A DNA stretch of 64,000 bases, taken from positions 7,874,001 to 7,938,000 of the forward strand of contig NZ_CP107928.1 in the NCBI RefSeq assembly GCF_036030735.1, given 5' to 3'. Below are positions 8,604 to 17,255 of this stretch, piece after piece. Under the pieces are notes generated by a model, which saw only the letters and a program-made list of their open reading frames with translations, had not been told where the DNA came from and made no database searches. Source of the stretch: Streptomyces sp. NBC_00425 (lineage in GTDB: Bacteria; Actinomycetota; Actinomycetes; Streptomycetales; Streptomycetaceae). Each line of letters starts with the position of its first letter. Position 1 is the first letter of the stretch. The translations under genes and the position numbers were made by a program.

Positions 8604-9440
8604 GTGAACGACGGCGACGAAACCCTCGCGGCACAGGACCGGGGGAGGACGTTCGGTCCGCTCGGCACGGCCTTGGTGATCATCCCGACCTACAACGAGG
8701 CGGAGAACATCAAGAGCATCGTCGGCCGGGTGCGGGAGGCTGTTCCCGAGGCCCACGTCCTCGTCGCCGACGACAACAGCCCCGACGGCACCGGGCGGCT
8801 CGCCGACGAGCTGGCCGCTTCGGACGACCAGGTCCGGGTGCTGCACCGCAAGGGCAAGGAAGGCCTCGGCGCCGCCTACCTCGCGGGCTTCCGCTGGGGC
8901 CTGGACAACGACTACGGCGTGCTGATCGAGATGGACGCCGACGGCTCCCACCAGCCCGAGGAACTGCCGCGCCTGCTCACCGCGCTCAAGGGCGCCGACC
9001 TGGTCCTCGGCTCGCGCTGGGTGCCGGGCGGCCGGGTCGTGAACTGGCCCAGATCCCGCGAGGTCATCTCGCGCGGCGGCAGCCTCTACTCCCGCCTGGC
9101 CCTCGACCTGCCCCTGCGGGACATCACCGGCGGCTACCGGGCCTTCCGCCGCGAGACCCTCGAGGGGCTGGGTCTGGACGAGGTCGCCTCCCAGGGCTAC
9201 TGCTTCCAGGTCGACCTGGCCCGCCGCGCGGTCAAGGGCGGCTTCCACGTGGTCGAGGTCCCCATCACCTTCGTCGAGCGCGAGCACGGCGACTCCAAGA
9301 TGAGCCGCGACATCCTCGTCGAGGCCCTGTGGCGGGTCACGGCCTGGGGTGTGGGGGAGCGGGTCGGCAGGATCACCGGACGGACCCCCGACCAGCCCGA
9401 GCGTCCGCAGACGCCCGCCAAGACGCACAGCGAAGGCTGA
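8604..9440 (+). CDS. ppm1: Polyprenol-phosphate mannosyltransferase (Ppm1)
   Basis: 278 residues. A GT-A-fold, family-2 glycosyltransferase that transfers mannose from GDP-mannose to polyprenol phosphate at the membrane, making the donor for protein O-mannosylation. Motifs in order: IIPTYNEAENI near the N-terminus, VADDNSPDGTG (nucleotide site), EMDADGSHQPEEL (DxD-type metal and catalytic region), VLGSRWVPGG, and QGYCFQVDL. There is no C-terminal acyltransferase domain, as expected for the Streptomyces form. GTG 8604 is preceded by an SD (AAGGGGCA). In S. coelicolor the homologue is needed for glycoprotein formation and phiC31 infection (established knowledge). fxsA follows 46 bp downstream. 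Confidence 0.9.
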   Translation: MNDGDETLAAQDRGRTFGPLGTALVIIPTYNEAENIKSIVGRVREAVPEAHVLVADDNSPDGTGRLADELAASDDQVRVLHRKGKEGLGAAYLAGFRWGLDNDYGVLIEMDADGSHQPEELPRLLTALKGADLVLGSRWVPGGRVVNWPRSREVISRGGSLYSRLALDLPLRDITGGYRAFRRETLEGLGLDEVASQGYCFQVDLARRAVKGGFHVVEVPITFVEREHGDSKMSRDILVEALWRVTAWGVGERVGRITGRTPDQPERPQTPAKTHSEG

Positions 9441-9486
9441 TCGTCCCCTTACGCCGCTCTGAGCCGGGTCCGGGCACACTGGAAGC

Positions 9487-10020
9487 ATGACGACTGGAGC
9501 TCCGACCCCCGCCTACCCGACCTCCGACCGGTCTGGCCGTCCCCAGCCGCAGCCCCGCCGCTCGCGACTGCGCACGTTCGTGCCCCTGGGCCTCGCCGCG
9601 TGGCTGGTGCTGGAGATCTGGCTGCTGACGACGGTCGCCGGCGCGTCCTCGGGGCTCGTGGTGTTCCTGCTCCTCGTCGCCGGGTGCGTGCTCGGCGCGG
9701 TGGTCATCAAGCGGGCGGGCCGCCGTGCCTTCCGCAACCTCAACGAGGCCCTGCAGCGGGGCACCGCCCCCAGCCGTGGGGGCAACGGCCTGATGATGCT
9801 CGGGGGGCTGCTCCTGATGATCCCGGGCCTGCTCTCCGACGTGGTCGGCCTGCTCCTGCTCCTCCCGCCGGTCCAGAAGGCGGTCGGCGCCTTCGCCGAG
9901 CGCAGGCTGCGCGCGGCGGCGGCCACCCCGGGCACCCTGGGGGACGCCTTCCAGCAGGCGCGCATCCATCGCCCCGACGGCAAGGTGGTCCAGGGCGAGG
10001 TCGTCCGGGACGACCGGTAG
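9487..10020 (+). CDS. fxsA: FxsA family cytoplasmic membrane protein
   Basis: 177 residues. A basic, Pro-rich N-terminal tail (about residues 1-30) is followed by hydrophobic segments typical of FxsA: LAAWLVLEIWLLTTVAGAS, VVFLLLVAGCVLGAVV, and the hallmark LLLMIPGLLSDVVGLLLLLP. The cytoplasmic C-terminus is basic. In E. coli, overproduced FxsA relieves exclusion of phage T7 by the F plasmid; the normal role is not known. The gene is co-directional with ppm1 and ends before a strong bidirectional terminator. Confidence 0.88.
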   Translation: MTTGAPTPAYPTSDRSGRPQPQPRRSRLRTFVPLGLAAWLVLEIWLLTTVAGASSGLVVFLLLVAGCVLGAVVIKRAGRRAFRNLNEALQRGTAPSRGGNGLMMLGGLLLMIPGLLSDVVGLLLLLPPVQKAVGAFAERRLRAAAATPGTLGDAFQQARIHRPDGKVVQGEVVRDDR

Positions 10021-10326
10021 AACCCGCGGCAGACGGAGAATCCGCGCCAGACGCTCATACCTTCGGTCCGTCCGTCCGACCGGGACGGGCCCCTGCCCGT
10101 GTGGCCCACGCCCGCGGGCCCGCCTTCTCCGGCCCGCCTGCTAGGGCTCGCCCGCTCGGAATCGAAGCGCGCGGCGTCGGCTGCACGCACCGGCAACGGC
10201 ACATGCCTACCGGTAACGGGCAGCAAGAACGCAGCACGAAGACCGCGGGCGCCGTACGCAACTTCACGTACGGCGCCCGCGGTCATTGGCGTGCGTGTTG
10301 TGCAGCCGGCCTCAGCCGTGCGGGGC
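10021..10326. other. Convergent gap between fxsA and rbpA
   Basis: 306 bp without a gene. Apart from the large inverted repeat at 10241-10284 I see only G+C-rich sequence. Confidence 0.6.
10241..10284. terminator. Bidirectional terminator between fxsA and rbpA
   Basis: A perfect inverted repeat with 18-bp arms (10241-10258 and 10267-10284) and an 8-nt loop CAACTTCA. It lies between convergent genes and has no T-tract, as is common in Streptomyces. Confidence 0.88.
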
Positions 10327-10701
10327 CTATGCCGACTTGCGGCTGTCCCGGGGATGTACCGCAAGGTTCATCGCCCCGGACCGCAGAACGGCCAGCCGCT
10401 CCTCGAGGACCTCTTCGAGTTCCTCGCGGGTCCGCCGCTCCATCAGCATGTCCCAATGCGTACGCGCGGGCTTGGCCTTCTTCTCCTCAGGGCCGTCGCC
10501 GTCCACGAGGAGTGCAGGGGCTCCGCAGACCTTGCACTCCCACTCCGGCGGAATCTCCGCCTCGACCGAGAAGGGCATCTCAAACCGGTGCCCCTTCTCG
10601 CATGCGTACTCCACGGCCTGGCGCGGGGCCAGGTCGATGCCGCGGTCCGTCTCGTAGCTGGTCACCACGAGGCGCGTGCCGCGAAGAGCTCGCTCACTCA
10701 T
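10327..10701 (-). CDS. rbpA: RNA polymerase-binding protein RbpA
   Basis: 124 residues, the expected length. RbpA binds RNA polymerase and the primary sigma factor, stabilises the open complex, and is central to stress-responsive and rRNA transcription in actinobacteria. A zinc-binding core is visible: Cys34, His38, Cys56 and Cys59. The sigma-interacting arginines known from S. coelicolor are present as Arg89 and Arg90 in MERRTREEL. The N-terminus (MSERALRGTRLVVTSYE) is canonical. A consensus SigR promoter lies upstream (separate entry), so induction by thiol-oxidative stress is expected. Confidence 0.97.
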   Translation of the reverse strand: MSERALRGTRLVVTSYETDRGIDLAPRQAVEYACEKGHRFEMPFSVEAEIPPEWECKVCGAPALLVDGDGPEEKKAKPARTHWDMLMERRTREELEEVLEERLAVLRSGAMNLAVHPRDSRKSA

Positions 10702-10762
10702 GAATCGTGCCTCCCGGGCTTGTCGCCCACAGGACAGGTGTCGCTGTCGTCGTCATCCGGTC

Positions 10763-10788
10763 AACGTCCGGTCGGCGGTAAAGATTCC
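10763..10788 (-). promoter_or_regulatory. SigR-type promoter of rbpA
   Basis: On the minus strand the sequence reads GGAAT (10788-10784), an 18-nt spacer, then GTT (10765-10763). This is exactly the GGAAT-N18-GTT consensus of the thiol-oxidative stress sigma factor SigR. Transcription would start about 55 nt upstream of rbpA. rbpA is a known SigR target in S. coelicolor. Confidence 0.85.
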
Positions 10789-10979
10789 CGTACCGAGCCC
10801 CGTTCCGGGTCGTGGGTCGCCGTCGTAGCCGCAGCCTTGTCAACCAGTGCAGTACCCACCGGCGCCCGGTTTGTCACATCTGAAAGGAGATGTCACCCAG
10901 CGTTTCGGCATCTTTGACGCGCAGTAACGGTACGCCTGGCAGGCCAAACGCGTACACTACCGCCCTTTCGCCCTGAGTG

Positions 10980-12326
10980 CTAAATCTTCTCGGGCACCGG
11001 GTTCCCCGCGTCGCCGATCGCCCGCCGCACGGGCAGCCGTGCGAGCAGCAGGAACCCGATGACGAAGAAGGCCACCAGGGAGACGATCGCGTCCCGGTAA
11101 CTGCCGGTCAGCTGGTAGGTGAGGCCGAACAGCAGGGGTCCGAGCCAGCTCATGCCGCGGTCGCTCATCTCGTACGCCGAGAAGTACTCGGCCTCCTTGC
11201 CGGGCGGGACGAGATGGGAGAAGAGAGAGCGGGAGAGGGCCTGGCTGCCGCCGAGGACCAGTCCGATGGCGCCGGCCAGCAGGTAGAACGCCACCGGCGC
11301 TCCCGCCGGCAGGAAGTACCCGGCGCCCAGGGTGAGCGTCCACGCCACCAGCGATCCGAGGATCGTCCGCTTCGCACCGTACGCCCGGGCCAGCCGCCCC
11401 ATGCCGAGCGCGCCCGCCACGGCGAGCACCTGCACCAGCAGCACCGCCCCGATCAGCGTGGCCTGGCTGAGGCCGAGTTCCTCGGAGCCGTAGACCGAGG
11501 CCTGGGAGATCACTGTCTGGATACCGTCGTTGTAGACCAGATAGGCGAGCAGGAAGGCGAGCGTCAGCGGGTGGCGGCGCATGTCGCGGACCGTCGCGGC
11601 GAGCCGGCGCAGCCCCGGAGCCGTCGCCTCCCGCACGACGGCCGGCCGGTCGCGCAGCCTCAGCAGCGGGATCACCGTGAAGGCGCCCCACCACAGACCG
11701 GCCGAGGCCAGACAGATGCGGACGGCGGCGGACTCGGACACACCGAAGGAGTCGTGGGCGAGGTAGAGCACCAGGTTCGCGACCAGCACCAGCGAGCCCG
11801 CCGCGTAGCCGAAGGCCCATCCCCGCGAGGAGACCGCGTCGCGTTCCCCGGGCGGGGCGATCTGCGGCAGATAGGAGTTGTAGAGCATCATCGCCACCGA
11901 CTGGGCCGCGTTCGCCACGACGAGCAGCGCGCCACCCAGCAGATAGCGGTCGCCGCCGAGGAAGAACATGCAGGCGGTGGCCGCGGCGCCCACATAGGCG
12001 GCGGCGCCCAGCAGGGGCTTCTTGCGCCCGGACCGGTCGGCCGCGGCGCCCACGAGGGGCATCACGAGGACGGCGACGATCACGGAAAGGGAGACCGAGT
12101 AAGCGAAGAAGGAGCCGGCGCTGACCGGGATGCCGAGCGGATGCACGTACCCGTCGGCGTCCGCGGCGTTCTTCGCGACCGAGGTCAGATACGGGCCCAG
12201 GAACACGGTGAGCACGCTCGTCGAGTAGACCGAGCACGCCCAGTCGTAGAAGTACCAGCCGCGCTGCTCGCGCCGCCGCCCGGCGGCCTCGTCGGACGCC
12301 GCCGTCCGCACGGTGTCGATGTCCAC
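10980..12326 (-). CDS. MFS transporter, UMF1/Atg22-like
   Basis: 448 residues with about 12 predicted membrane helices. The start GTG 12326 follows a GAGGG SD. A cytoplasmic N-terminus ends in RGWYFYDWACSVYSTSV, a signature of the UMF1 (Atg22-like) branch of the major facilitator superfamily. The loop GAAADRSGRKKPLLG between helices 2 and 3 is a classic MFS motif A. Related proteins export amino acids or other small molecules; the substrate is not readable. The glycerophosphodiesterase gene ends 52 bp upstream on the same strand, which suggests one transcript with yczE. Confidence 0.88.
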   Translation of the reverse strand: MDIDTVRTAASDEAAGRRREQRGWYFYDWACSVYSTSVLTVFLGPYLTSVAKNAADADGYVHPLGIPVSAGSFFAYSVSLSVIVAVLVMPLVGAAADRSGRKKPLLGAAAYVGAAATACMFFLGGDRYLLGGALLVVANAAQSVAMMLYNSYLPQIAPPGERDAVSSRGWAFGYAAGSLVLVANLVLYLAHDSFGVSESAAVRICLASAGLWWGAFTVIPLLRLRDRPAVVREATAPGLRRLAATVRDMRRHPLTLAFLLAYLVYNDGIQTVISQASVYGSEELGLSQATLIGAVLLVQVLAVAGALGMGRLARAYGAKRTILGSLVAWTLTLGAGYFLPAGAPVAFYLLAGAIGLVLGGSQALSRSLFSHLVPPGKEAEYFSAYEMSDRGMSWLGPLLFGLTYQLTGSYRDAIVSLVAFFVIGFLLLARLPVRRAIGDAGNPVPEKI

Positions 12327-12378
12327 CCGTGCCCTCGCTTCCCGCTCCCGGAACCCGCGCGCGGGCGGTGGGCCGAGG

Positions 12379-13146
12379 TCAGACCCAGACGCCCCGGTCC
12401 TGCATGACCTTGCGCAACGTGTCGATGTGATCGGTCATGATGCCATCGACCCCCAGGTCGAGGAGCCGGTGCATCCGCTCCGGTTCGTTGATCGTCCACA
12501 CGTGCACCTGCAGCCCTCGCGCGTGCGCGGCGCGGACGAAGCGGCGGTCCACCACCTGGACGCCCGACCGGACCTCGGGCACCTGCGCGGCGACCGCCGA
12601 CCGGCGCAGAGGCACGGGCACGCCCCAGGACCGCAGCCGCAGGTTGAGCACGCCCCGGGTGCCGTACGACGTCGCGAGGCGCGGGCCCGCCAGCCGCTGG
12701 GCGCGCCCGACGCGGGCCTCGGAGAACGAGCCGACGCAGACGCGGTCCCACGCGTCCGTGCGGTCGAGCAGATCGAGCAGGGGGTGCAGGGCGGGGTCCG
12801 CCTTGAGATCGATGTTCCACCGCACCTCGGGGAACCTCTCCAGAAGTTCCTCGAAGAGCGGCACCGGTTCCTCGCCGCCCACGCGCGCGCGGGCCACGTC
12901 CGACCACGGGAGGTCGGCGATGAGTCCCGAGCTGTCGGTGACCCGTTCGAGCGTCGCGTCGTGGAAGGCGACGAGCCTGCCGTCCCGGGTGGCGTGCACG
13001 TCGGTCTCGATATAGCGGTAACCCGCCTCGACCGCGCGCCGGAACTGCGCCACGGTGTTCTCCAGGCCGTCCGCGGCGCCGCCGCGGTGGGCGATCGGGA
13101 TGGGCCGCGGGTGATCGAGGTACGGGTGGCGTCCGGAGCTGGTCAC
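12379..13146 (-). CDS. glpQ: Glycerophosphodiester phosphodiesterase
   Basis: 255 residues, cytoplasmic (no signal peptide). It is predicted to hydrolyse glycerophosphodiesters to glycerol-3-phosphate and an alcohol. The GDPD signature is complete at the N-terminus: IAHRGGAADGLENTV (catalytic His and metal Glu), YIETDVHATRDG (metal Glu and Asp) and VAFHDATLERVT (second catalytic His). The C-terminal VHVWTINEPERM and DLGVDGIMTDHIDTLR are typical of the TIM barrel. GTG 13146 overlaps the stop of the upstream yczE gene by four bases (GTGA), which indicates translational coupling. The gene symbol is used loosely, as for Streptomyces annotations. Confidence 0.9.
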   Translation of the reverse strand: MTSSGRHPYLDHPRPIPIAHRGGAADGLENTVAQFRRAVEAGYRYIETDVHATRDGRLVAFHDATLERVTDSSGLIADLPWSDVARARVGGEEPVPLFEELLERFPEVRWNIDLKADPALHPLLDLLDRTDAWDRVCVGSFSEARVGRAQRLAGPRLATSYGTRGVLNLRLRSWGVPVPLRRSAVAAQVPEVRSGVQVVDRRFVRAAHARGLQVHVWTINEPERMHRLLDLGVDGIMTDHIDTLRKVMQDRGVWV

Positions 13147-13835
13147 GGACGCAGTATCGCTCCCTGGGGCGTCCCTGCGGCAACGACCGTGCTGCCGGCC
13201 GCCGGCACGGGAACGGCGAACGCCCGCAGGAAGAACTGGGCGAGCGGGCCGATCGCGACCGCGTAGAGCACGGTGCCGACGCCGATCGTGCCGCCGAGCG
13301 CGAACCCGGTCGCGACGACCGCCACCTCGACCGTCGTGCGCATCAGACGGATCGAGCGCCCGGTGAGCCGGTGCAGTCCCGTCATCAGTCCGTCGCGCGG
13401 CCCGGGGCCGAAGTCGGCCGCGATGTACAGGCCGGTGGCGGCCCCGTTGAGCACGATGGCCGCCGCCATGAGGGGAACGCGCACGGTCAGGGCGTGCACC
13501 TCGGGGACGAGAGCGAGCGTGCCGTCCATCGCGACGCCGATCACCAGGACGTTGGAGATCGTGCCGAGGCCGGGGCGCTGGCGCAACGGGATCCACAGCA
13601 GCAGCACCGCCGCGCCGACCACGGTGGTCACGACTCCGATCGTCGTCCCGGTGAGTTCGGCCAGGCCCTGGTGCAGCACGTTCCAGGGCTCCAGACCGAG
13701 ACCCGCCTTGACGAGCAGTGCCGAACTGGCGCCGTAGAGCGCGAGGCCGGCGTACAGCTGGATCAGCCGTCGCGGCAGTCCTCCCCGCGTCGGACGCCGC
13801 CCCGTCGGACGCCGGAGAAGTCCTGTGGTCTCCAA
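13143..13835 (-). CDS. yczE: YczE family integral membrane protein
   Basis: About 230 residues with five or six hydrophobic helices (for example LIQLYAGLALYGASSALLV, TTIGVVTTVVGAAVLLLWI and VEVAVVATGFALGG). Conserved loops LGLEPWNVLHQGL and DFGPGPRDGLMTGLHRLTG are characteristic of the YczE/YitT-like group. I chose TTG 13835 because it follows GGGGGG with good spacing; the open frame continues upstream into non-protein-like sequence. It is divergent from a MocR-type regulator, an arrangement described for YczR/YczE pairs (established knowledge). It overlaps the glycerophosphodiesterase start by 4 bp. The transport function, if any, is unknown. Confidence 0.82.
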   Translation of the reverse strand: METTGLLRRPTGRRPTRGGLPRRLIQLYAGLALYGASSALLVKAGLGLEPWNVLHQGLAELTGTTIGVVTTVVGAAVLLLWIPLRQRPGLGTISNVLVIGVAMDGTLALVPEVHALTVRVPLMAAAIVLNGAATGLYIAADFGPGPRDGLMTGLHRLTGRSIRLMRTTVEVAVVATGFALGGTIGVGTVLYAVAIGPLAQFFLRAFAVPVPAAGSTVVAAGTPQGAILRP

Positions 13836-13858
13836 GAGGTGCCCCCCTGTGGTGTTAG

Positions 13859-13909
13859 TGGCCTGACTCGTGACACTCTGTGGCTGGGAAGTGCATGCCA
13901 TCCATGGCC
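13859..13909. promoter_or_regulatory. Candidate YczR operator: three spaced TGGC(C/T) motifs
   Basis: TGGCC (13859-13863), TGGCT (13881-13885) and TGGCC (13905-13909) occur at 22- and 24-bp spacing, about two helical turns, in the divergent yczE/yczR gap. MocR-type regulators commonly bind spaced direct repeats. This is a pattern observation only. Confidence 0.35.
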
Positions 13910-13935
13910 AATTCGGGGAAGGTGGACTGATATCC

Positions 13936-15435
13936 ATGGCGCAGTGGACCTCGGCGGTGGGGGCCGCTCAGCTCGCGCGGCTGCTCAAGTCCCAGCAGGA
14001 CCGCCCGGCGGGGCCGGGCTCGCGCCGGCCCCCCGCCTACCGGGCGCTCGCGGACGGCGTCCGGCTGCTGGTGCTGGAGGGCCGCGTGCCGGTCGCCGCG
14101 CGCCTGCCCGCCGAACGGGAACTCGCCCTCGCCCTGTCCGTGAGCCGTACGACCGTGGCCGCCGCCTACGAGGCGCTGCGCGCGGAGGGGTTCCTGGAGT
14201 CCCGGCGCGGCGCCGGCAGCTGGACGGCCGTCCCGGCGGGCAACCCGGTCCCGGCCCGCGGCCTGGAACCGCTGCCGCCCGAGGCCCTGGGCTCGATCAT
14301 CGACCTGGGCTGCGCGGCCCTGCCCGCCCCCGAGCCGTGGCTCACCCGCGCCGTGCAGGGCGCGCTGGAGGAACTTCCGCCGTACGCCCACACGCACGGC
14401 GACTATCCGGCGGGCCTGCCCGCGCTGCGGACCATGATCGCCGAGCGGTACACCGCGCGCGGGATTCCCACGATGCCCGAGCAGATCATGGTCACGACGG
14501 GTGCGATGGGGGCCATCGACGCCATCTGTCACCTCTTCGGCGGGCGCGGGGAGCGCATCGCCGTCGAGTCGCCCTCCTACGCCAACATCCTTCAGCTGAT
14601 GCGCGAGGCGGGTGCCCGTCTGGTGCCGGTCGCCATGGCGGACGGACTGGCCGGGTGGGACATGGACCGCTGGCGTCAGGTGCTGCGGGACGCGGCGCCG
14701 CGCATCGCGTACGTCGTCGCCGACTTCCACAACCCGACCGGCGCGCTCGCCGACGAGGACCAGCGGCGCCGGCTCGTGGAGGCAGCCCGATCAGCCGGGA
14801 CGGTCCTGGTGGCCGACGAGACGATGAGCGAACTGTGGCTCGACGACGACGTCGAGATGCCGCGACCGGTGTGCGGCTTCGACCCCGCGGGGTCGACCGT
14901 GATCACGGTCGGGTCCGCGAGCAAGGCGTTCTGGGCCGGGATGCGCATCGGCTGGGTTCGGGCCGCCCCGGACGTCGTCCGCAGTCTCGTCGCCGCCCGC
15001 GCCTACGCAGACCTGGGCACGCCGGTGCTGGAACAGCTGGCGGTGAACTGGCTGTTCAGCACCGGAGGCTGGGAGCAGGCGGTGGAGCTGCGGCGCACCC
15101 AGGCCCGGGGGAACCGGGACGACCTGGTGGCAGCACTGCGCCGTGAGCTGCCGGACTGGGAGTACACCGTGCCCAAGGGCGGGCTGACGCTCTGGGTGCG
15201 AGCCGGGGGGCTCTCCGGATCGAGGCTCGCCGAGGCGGGGGAGCGGGTGGGTCTGCGGGTGCCGTCGGGGCCCCGATTCGGCGTCGACGGCGCCTTCGAG
15301 GGGTATGTACGGCTGCCGTTCACCGTGGGGGGCGCGGTGGCGGACGAGGCGGCCGCCCGCCTGGCCGCCGCCGCCCGCATCGTGCGGAGCGGGGGGACGG
15401 CGGGCGGCGAGGGGCCGCGCACGTTCGTGGCGTAG
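13936..15435 (+). CDS. yczR: MocR/GntR-family regulator with aminotransferase-like domain (YczR type)
   Basis: 499 residues. The N-terminal winged helix spans about residues 30-105 (AYRALADGVRLLVLEGRV, LPAERELALALSVSRTTVAAAYEALRAEGFL). A linker leads to a type-I aminotransferase fold that binds pyridoxal phosphate; the Schiff-base lysine is in VGSASKAFWAGMRIGWVR. Other PLP-pocket motifs are VVADFHNPTG and LVADETMSELWL. Such proteins act as PLP- or amino-acid-responsive regulators rather than transaminases. It is divergent from yczE, the pairing that defines the YczR subgroup, so control of yczE and the two downstream genes is likely (inference). Confidence 0.9.
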   Translation: MAQWTSAVGAAQLARLLKSQQDRPAGPGSRRPPAYRALADGVRLLVLEGRVPVAARLPAERELALALSVSRTTVAAAYEALRAEGFLESRRGAGSWTAVPAGNPVPARGLEPLPPEALGSIIDLGCAALPAPEPWLTRAVQGALEELPPYAHTHGDYPAGLPALRTMIAERYTARGIPTMPEQIMVTTGAMGAIDAICHLFGGRGERIAVESPSYANILQLMREAGARLVPVAMADGLAGWDMDRWRQVLRDAAPRIAYVVADFHNPTGALADEDQRRRLVEAARSAGTVLVADETMSELWLDDDVEMPRPVCGFDPAGSTVITVGSASKAFWAGMRIGWVRAAPDVVRSLVAARAYADLGTPVLEQLAVNWLFSTGGWEQAVELRRTQARGNRDDLVAALRRELPDWEYTVPKGGLTLWVRAGGLSGSRLAEAGERVGLRVPSGPRFGVDGAFEGYVRLPFTVGGAVADEAAARLAAAARIVRSGGTAGGEGPRTFVA

Positions 15436-15490
15436 GGCGGGGGGTGCTGCCTTCGTGCGCCCGCCCGGCGCGCGGCCGGGCGTGCGGCCT

Positions 15491-17215
15491 CTACTCGGCG
15501 ACCGCCGCTTCGGCGACGGCGGTTTCCGATGCCACGGTCGATGACGAAGCGGTGTCCCGGAGAACCGTCTGCGGGACAGCGGTCTGTGGGAGGGCCGTCT
15601 GCGGGGCGGCGGTCTGCGGGTCCGTGGTCGGAGCGGTCGCGGTCTTGGTGACCACGACCTTCGCGACGGAGGCCTCGACCGGCGCCGGCGACGGCTCGGT
15701 GTCGGCCGGCGCGGAGCGCGGCGGCAGCAGATCGAGCACGGCCTTCCGGTGCGCGTCGCTCGTCGCGTCGTCGTACGGGTCCGGTGTGGCCGGGACCTGG
15801 AGCCGGTGCACCGACCCCGAGCCCAGCCGGGCGTAGCCCCTCCCGGACGGCACGTCGTCCACGGGAGTGGTGTGCGGGGGAGCGCCGAGGACCGTCTCCA
15901 GCTGCTCCCTCGACGCCGGGCCGAGGACGACACGCGCGCGCGTGTGCTGTCGTACCGCTTCGCTCAGGGAGTCCAGAGCGTCGAACTGTTCGGCCACGAC
16001 GACCGTGACGGCGGCCGCGCGGCCGTGCCGGAGGGGAAGCTGCAGCAGAGACTGCGGATCCCGGTGGCCCTCGGCCTCGGCCAGATGGGTGAAGACGGTG
16101 GGCCGGTCGAGGACGATCCACAGGGGGCGTTTGGTGTCCTCCGGCGCCGGTTCGCCGACCTGCCGGGCGCTGTTGGCGGCGATGAGCCGGCGCTCCGTCT
16201 CGCCCGCCGCCCACTCCAGGCCGGCCAGGGCGCCGGAGAGCCCGACCTCGACGCCCAGGACGCCGTCCCGGCCGGCCAGGCAGGCGTATTCACCCGTGCC
16301 GCCGCCCTCGATGACGAGCACGTCACCGTGCTGGAGGGCCTGCAGCGCGATGGAGCGCAGCAGCGTCGACGTGCCGCTGCCGGGACGGCCCACCGCCAGC
16401 AGATGCGGCTCGGTCGAGCGGATGCCGGTGCGCCAGACCACCGGCGGGACGTCGCGCCGGTCCTCGCCGAACGCGAGCGGCAGCGTGCGCTGGACCCCGG
16501 CGGGGTCGGTGAAGCCCAGAACCGTCTCACCCGGGGCGGTGACGAAGCGCTGGGCGCAGATGTCGGCGGGGAGCGGGGACAGCACGCTGAGCGTCAGTTC
16601 GTTGCCCTCCTCGTCCCAGACGAAGAGGTACTCCCGGCCGCGGCCGGACTTCGCGGCGAGCAGCTGCTCGATCCGCGCGCGCGGGCCGGGTTCGCCGTCC
16701 GGGAAGTACGCCGGGTAGCGGATCACGAGATGGGCGACGCGGCCCGAGTCGTCGAACTCCTGTGTGGGGAAGGCCTGCTCCCAGTCGCCGCCGTGGGCGT
16801 ACAGGGGAGCGGGGTCGTCGGCCGTCGAGAAGTACGGGACCAGGGCCTCGTACAGCACTTGGAGCCGCTGGATCTGCGACTCGTCGGGGCCTTCGGGAGC
16901 CGTGGTGCGGTCCCTGCCCTGCCAGGCCGCCGCTGCCGCCAGGGTGATGACGGCGAGCAGCGGGCCGTACGGCACGAGTACGACGACCAGGATCACCGAG
17001 GCCGCCAGGAACAGCAGCGGCCCGCGTTTGTCCTTGGGCGTCTCGGCCCACCTGCGCCGCCCGGCCGAGGCCAGCCGGCGCAGTCCGCGGGTGATCGTGA
17101 TCAGCGGATGGAGGACGTCGGTGGCGCTGTCGGCTGCCGTCCGGGCCAGCTCCCTGCTCCGGGCGATCTGTGCGCTGCCTGTGCTCAGGATGCGGGGGAG
17201 GGGGCGCCGGGCCAC
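15491..17215 (-). CDS. sffA: SffA, SpoIIIE/FtsK-like membrane protein of sporulation septa
   Basis: 574 residues. Two adjacent hydrophobic segments lie near residues 66-97 (LLFLAASVILVVVLVPYGPL and beyond), followed by a FtsK/SpoIIIE-like ATPase domain. The P-loop reads VGRPGSGTSTLLR with Thr282 where the Walker A lysine is expected. A Walker B-like strand, PLWIVLDRP, follows. The C-terminus carries four PQT pentad repeats (DPQTA, APQTA, LPQTA, VPQTV). GTG 17215 has a good AGGAG SD and lies 40 bp after smeA. In S. coelicolor SmeA-SffA are produced in sporulating hyphae, SmeA recruits SffA to septa, and loss affects chromosome segregation and spore maturation (established knowledge). Confidence 0.9.
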   Translation of the reverse strand: MARRPLPRILSTGSAQIARSRELARTAADSATDVLHPLITITRGLRRLASAGRRRWAETPKDKRGPLLFLAASVILVVVLVPYGPLLAVITLAAAAAWQGRDRTTAPEGPDESQIQRLQVLYEALVPYFSTADDPAPLYAHGGDWEQAFPTQEFDDSGRVAHLVIRYPAYFPDGEPGPRARIEQLLAAKSGRGREYLFVWDEEGNELTLSVLSPLPADICAQRFVTAPGETVLGFTDPAGVQRTLPLAFGEDRRDVPPVVWRTGIRSTEPHLLAVGRPGSGTSTLLRSIALQALQHGDVLVIEGGGTGEYACLAGRDGVLGVEVGLSGALAGLEWAAGETERRLIAANSARQVGEPAPEDTKRPLWIVLDRPTVFTHLAEAEGHRDPQSLLQLPLRHGRAAAVTVVVAEQFDALDSLSEAVRQHTRARVVLGPASREQLETVLGAPPHTTPVDDVPSGRGYARLGSGSVHRLQVPATPDPYDDATSDAHRKAVLDLLPPRSAPADTEPSPAPVEASVAKVVVTKTATAPTTDPQTAAPQTALPQTAVPQTVLRDTASSSTVASETAVAEAAVAE

Positions 17216-17255
17216 TTCTGTCTCCTGGTGGTGCGTACGGACGGGACGTGCGGCG

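Noticed and set aside
13371..15146. A 591-codon rightward open frame overlapping yczE and yczR
   Set aside because: It is Arg/Gly/Pro-rich shadow sequence in a third frame of the MocR gene.
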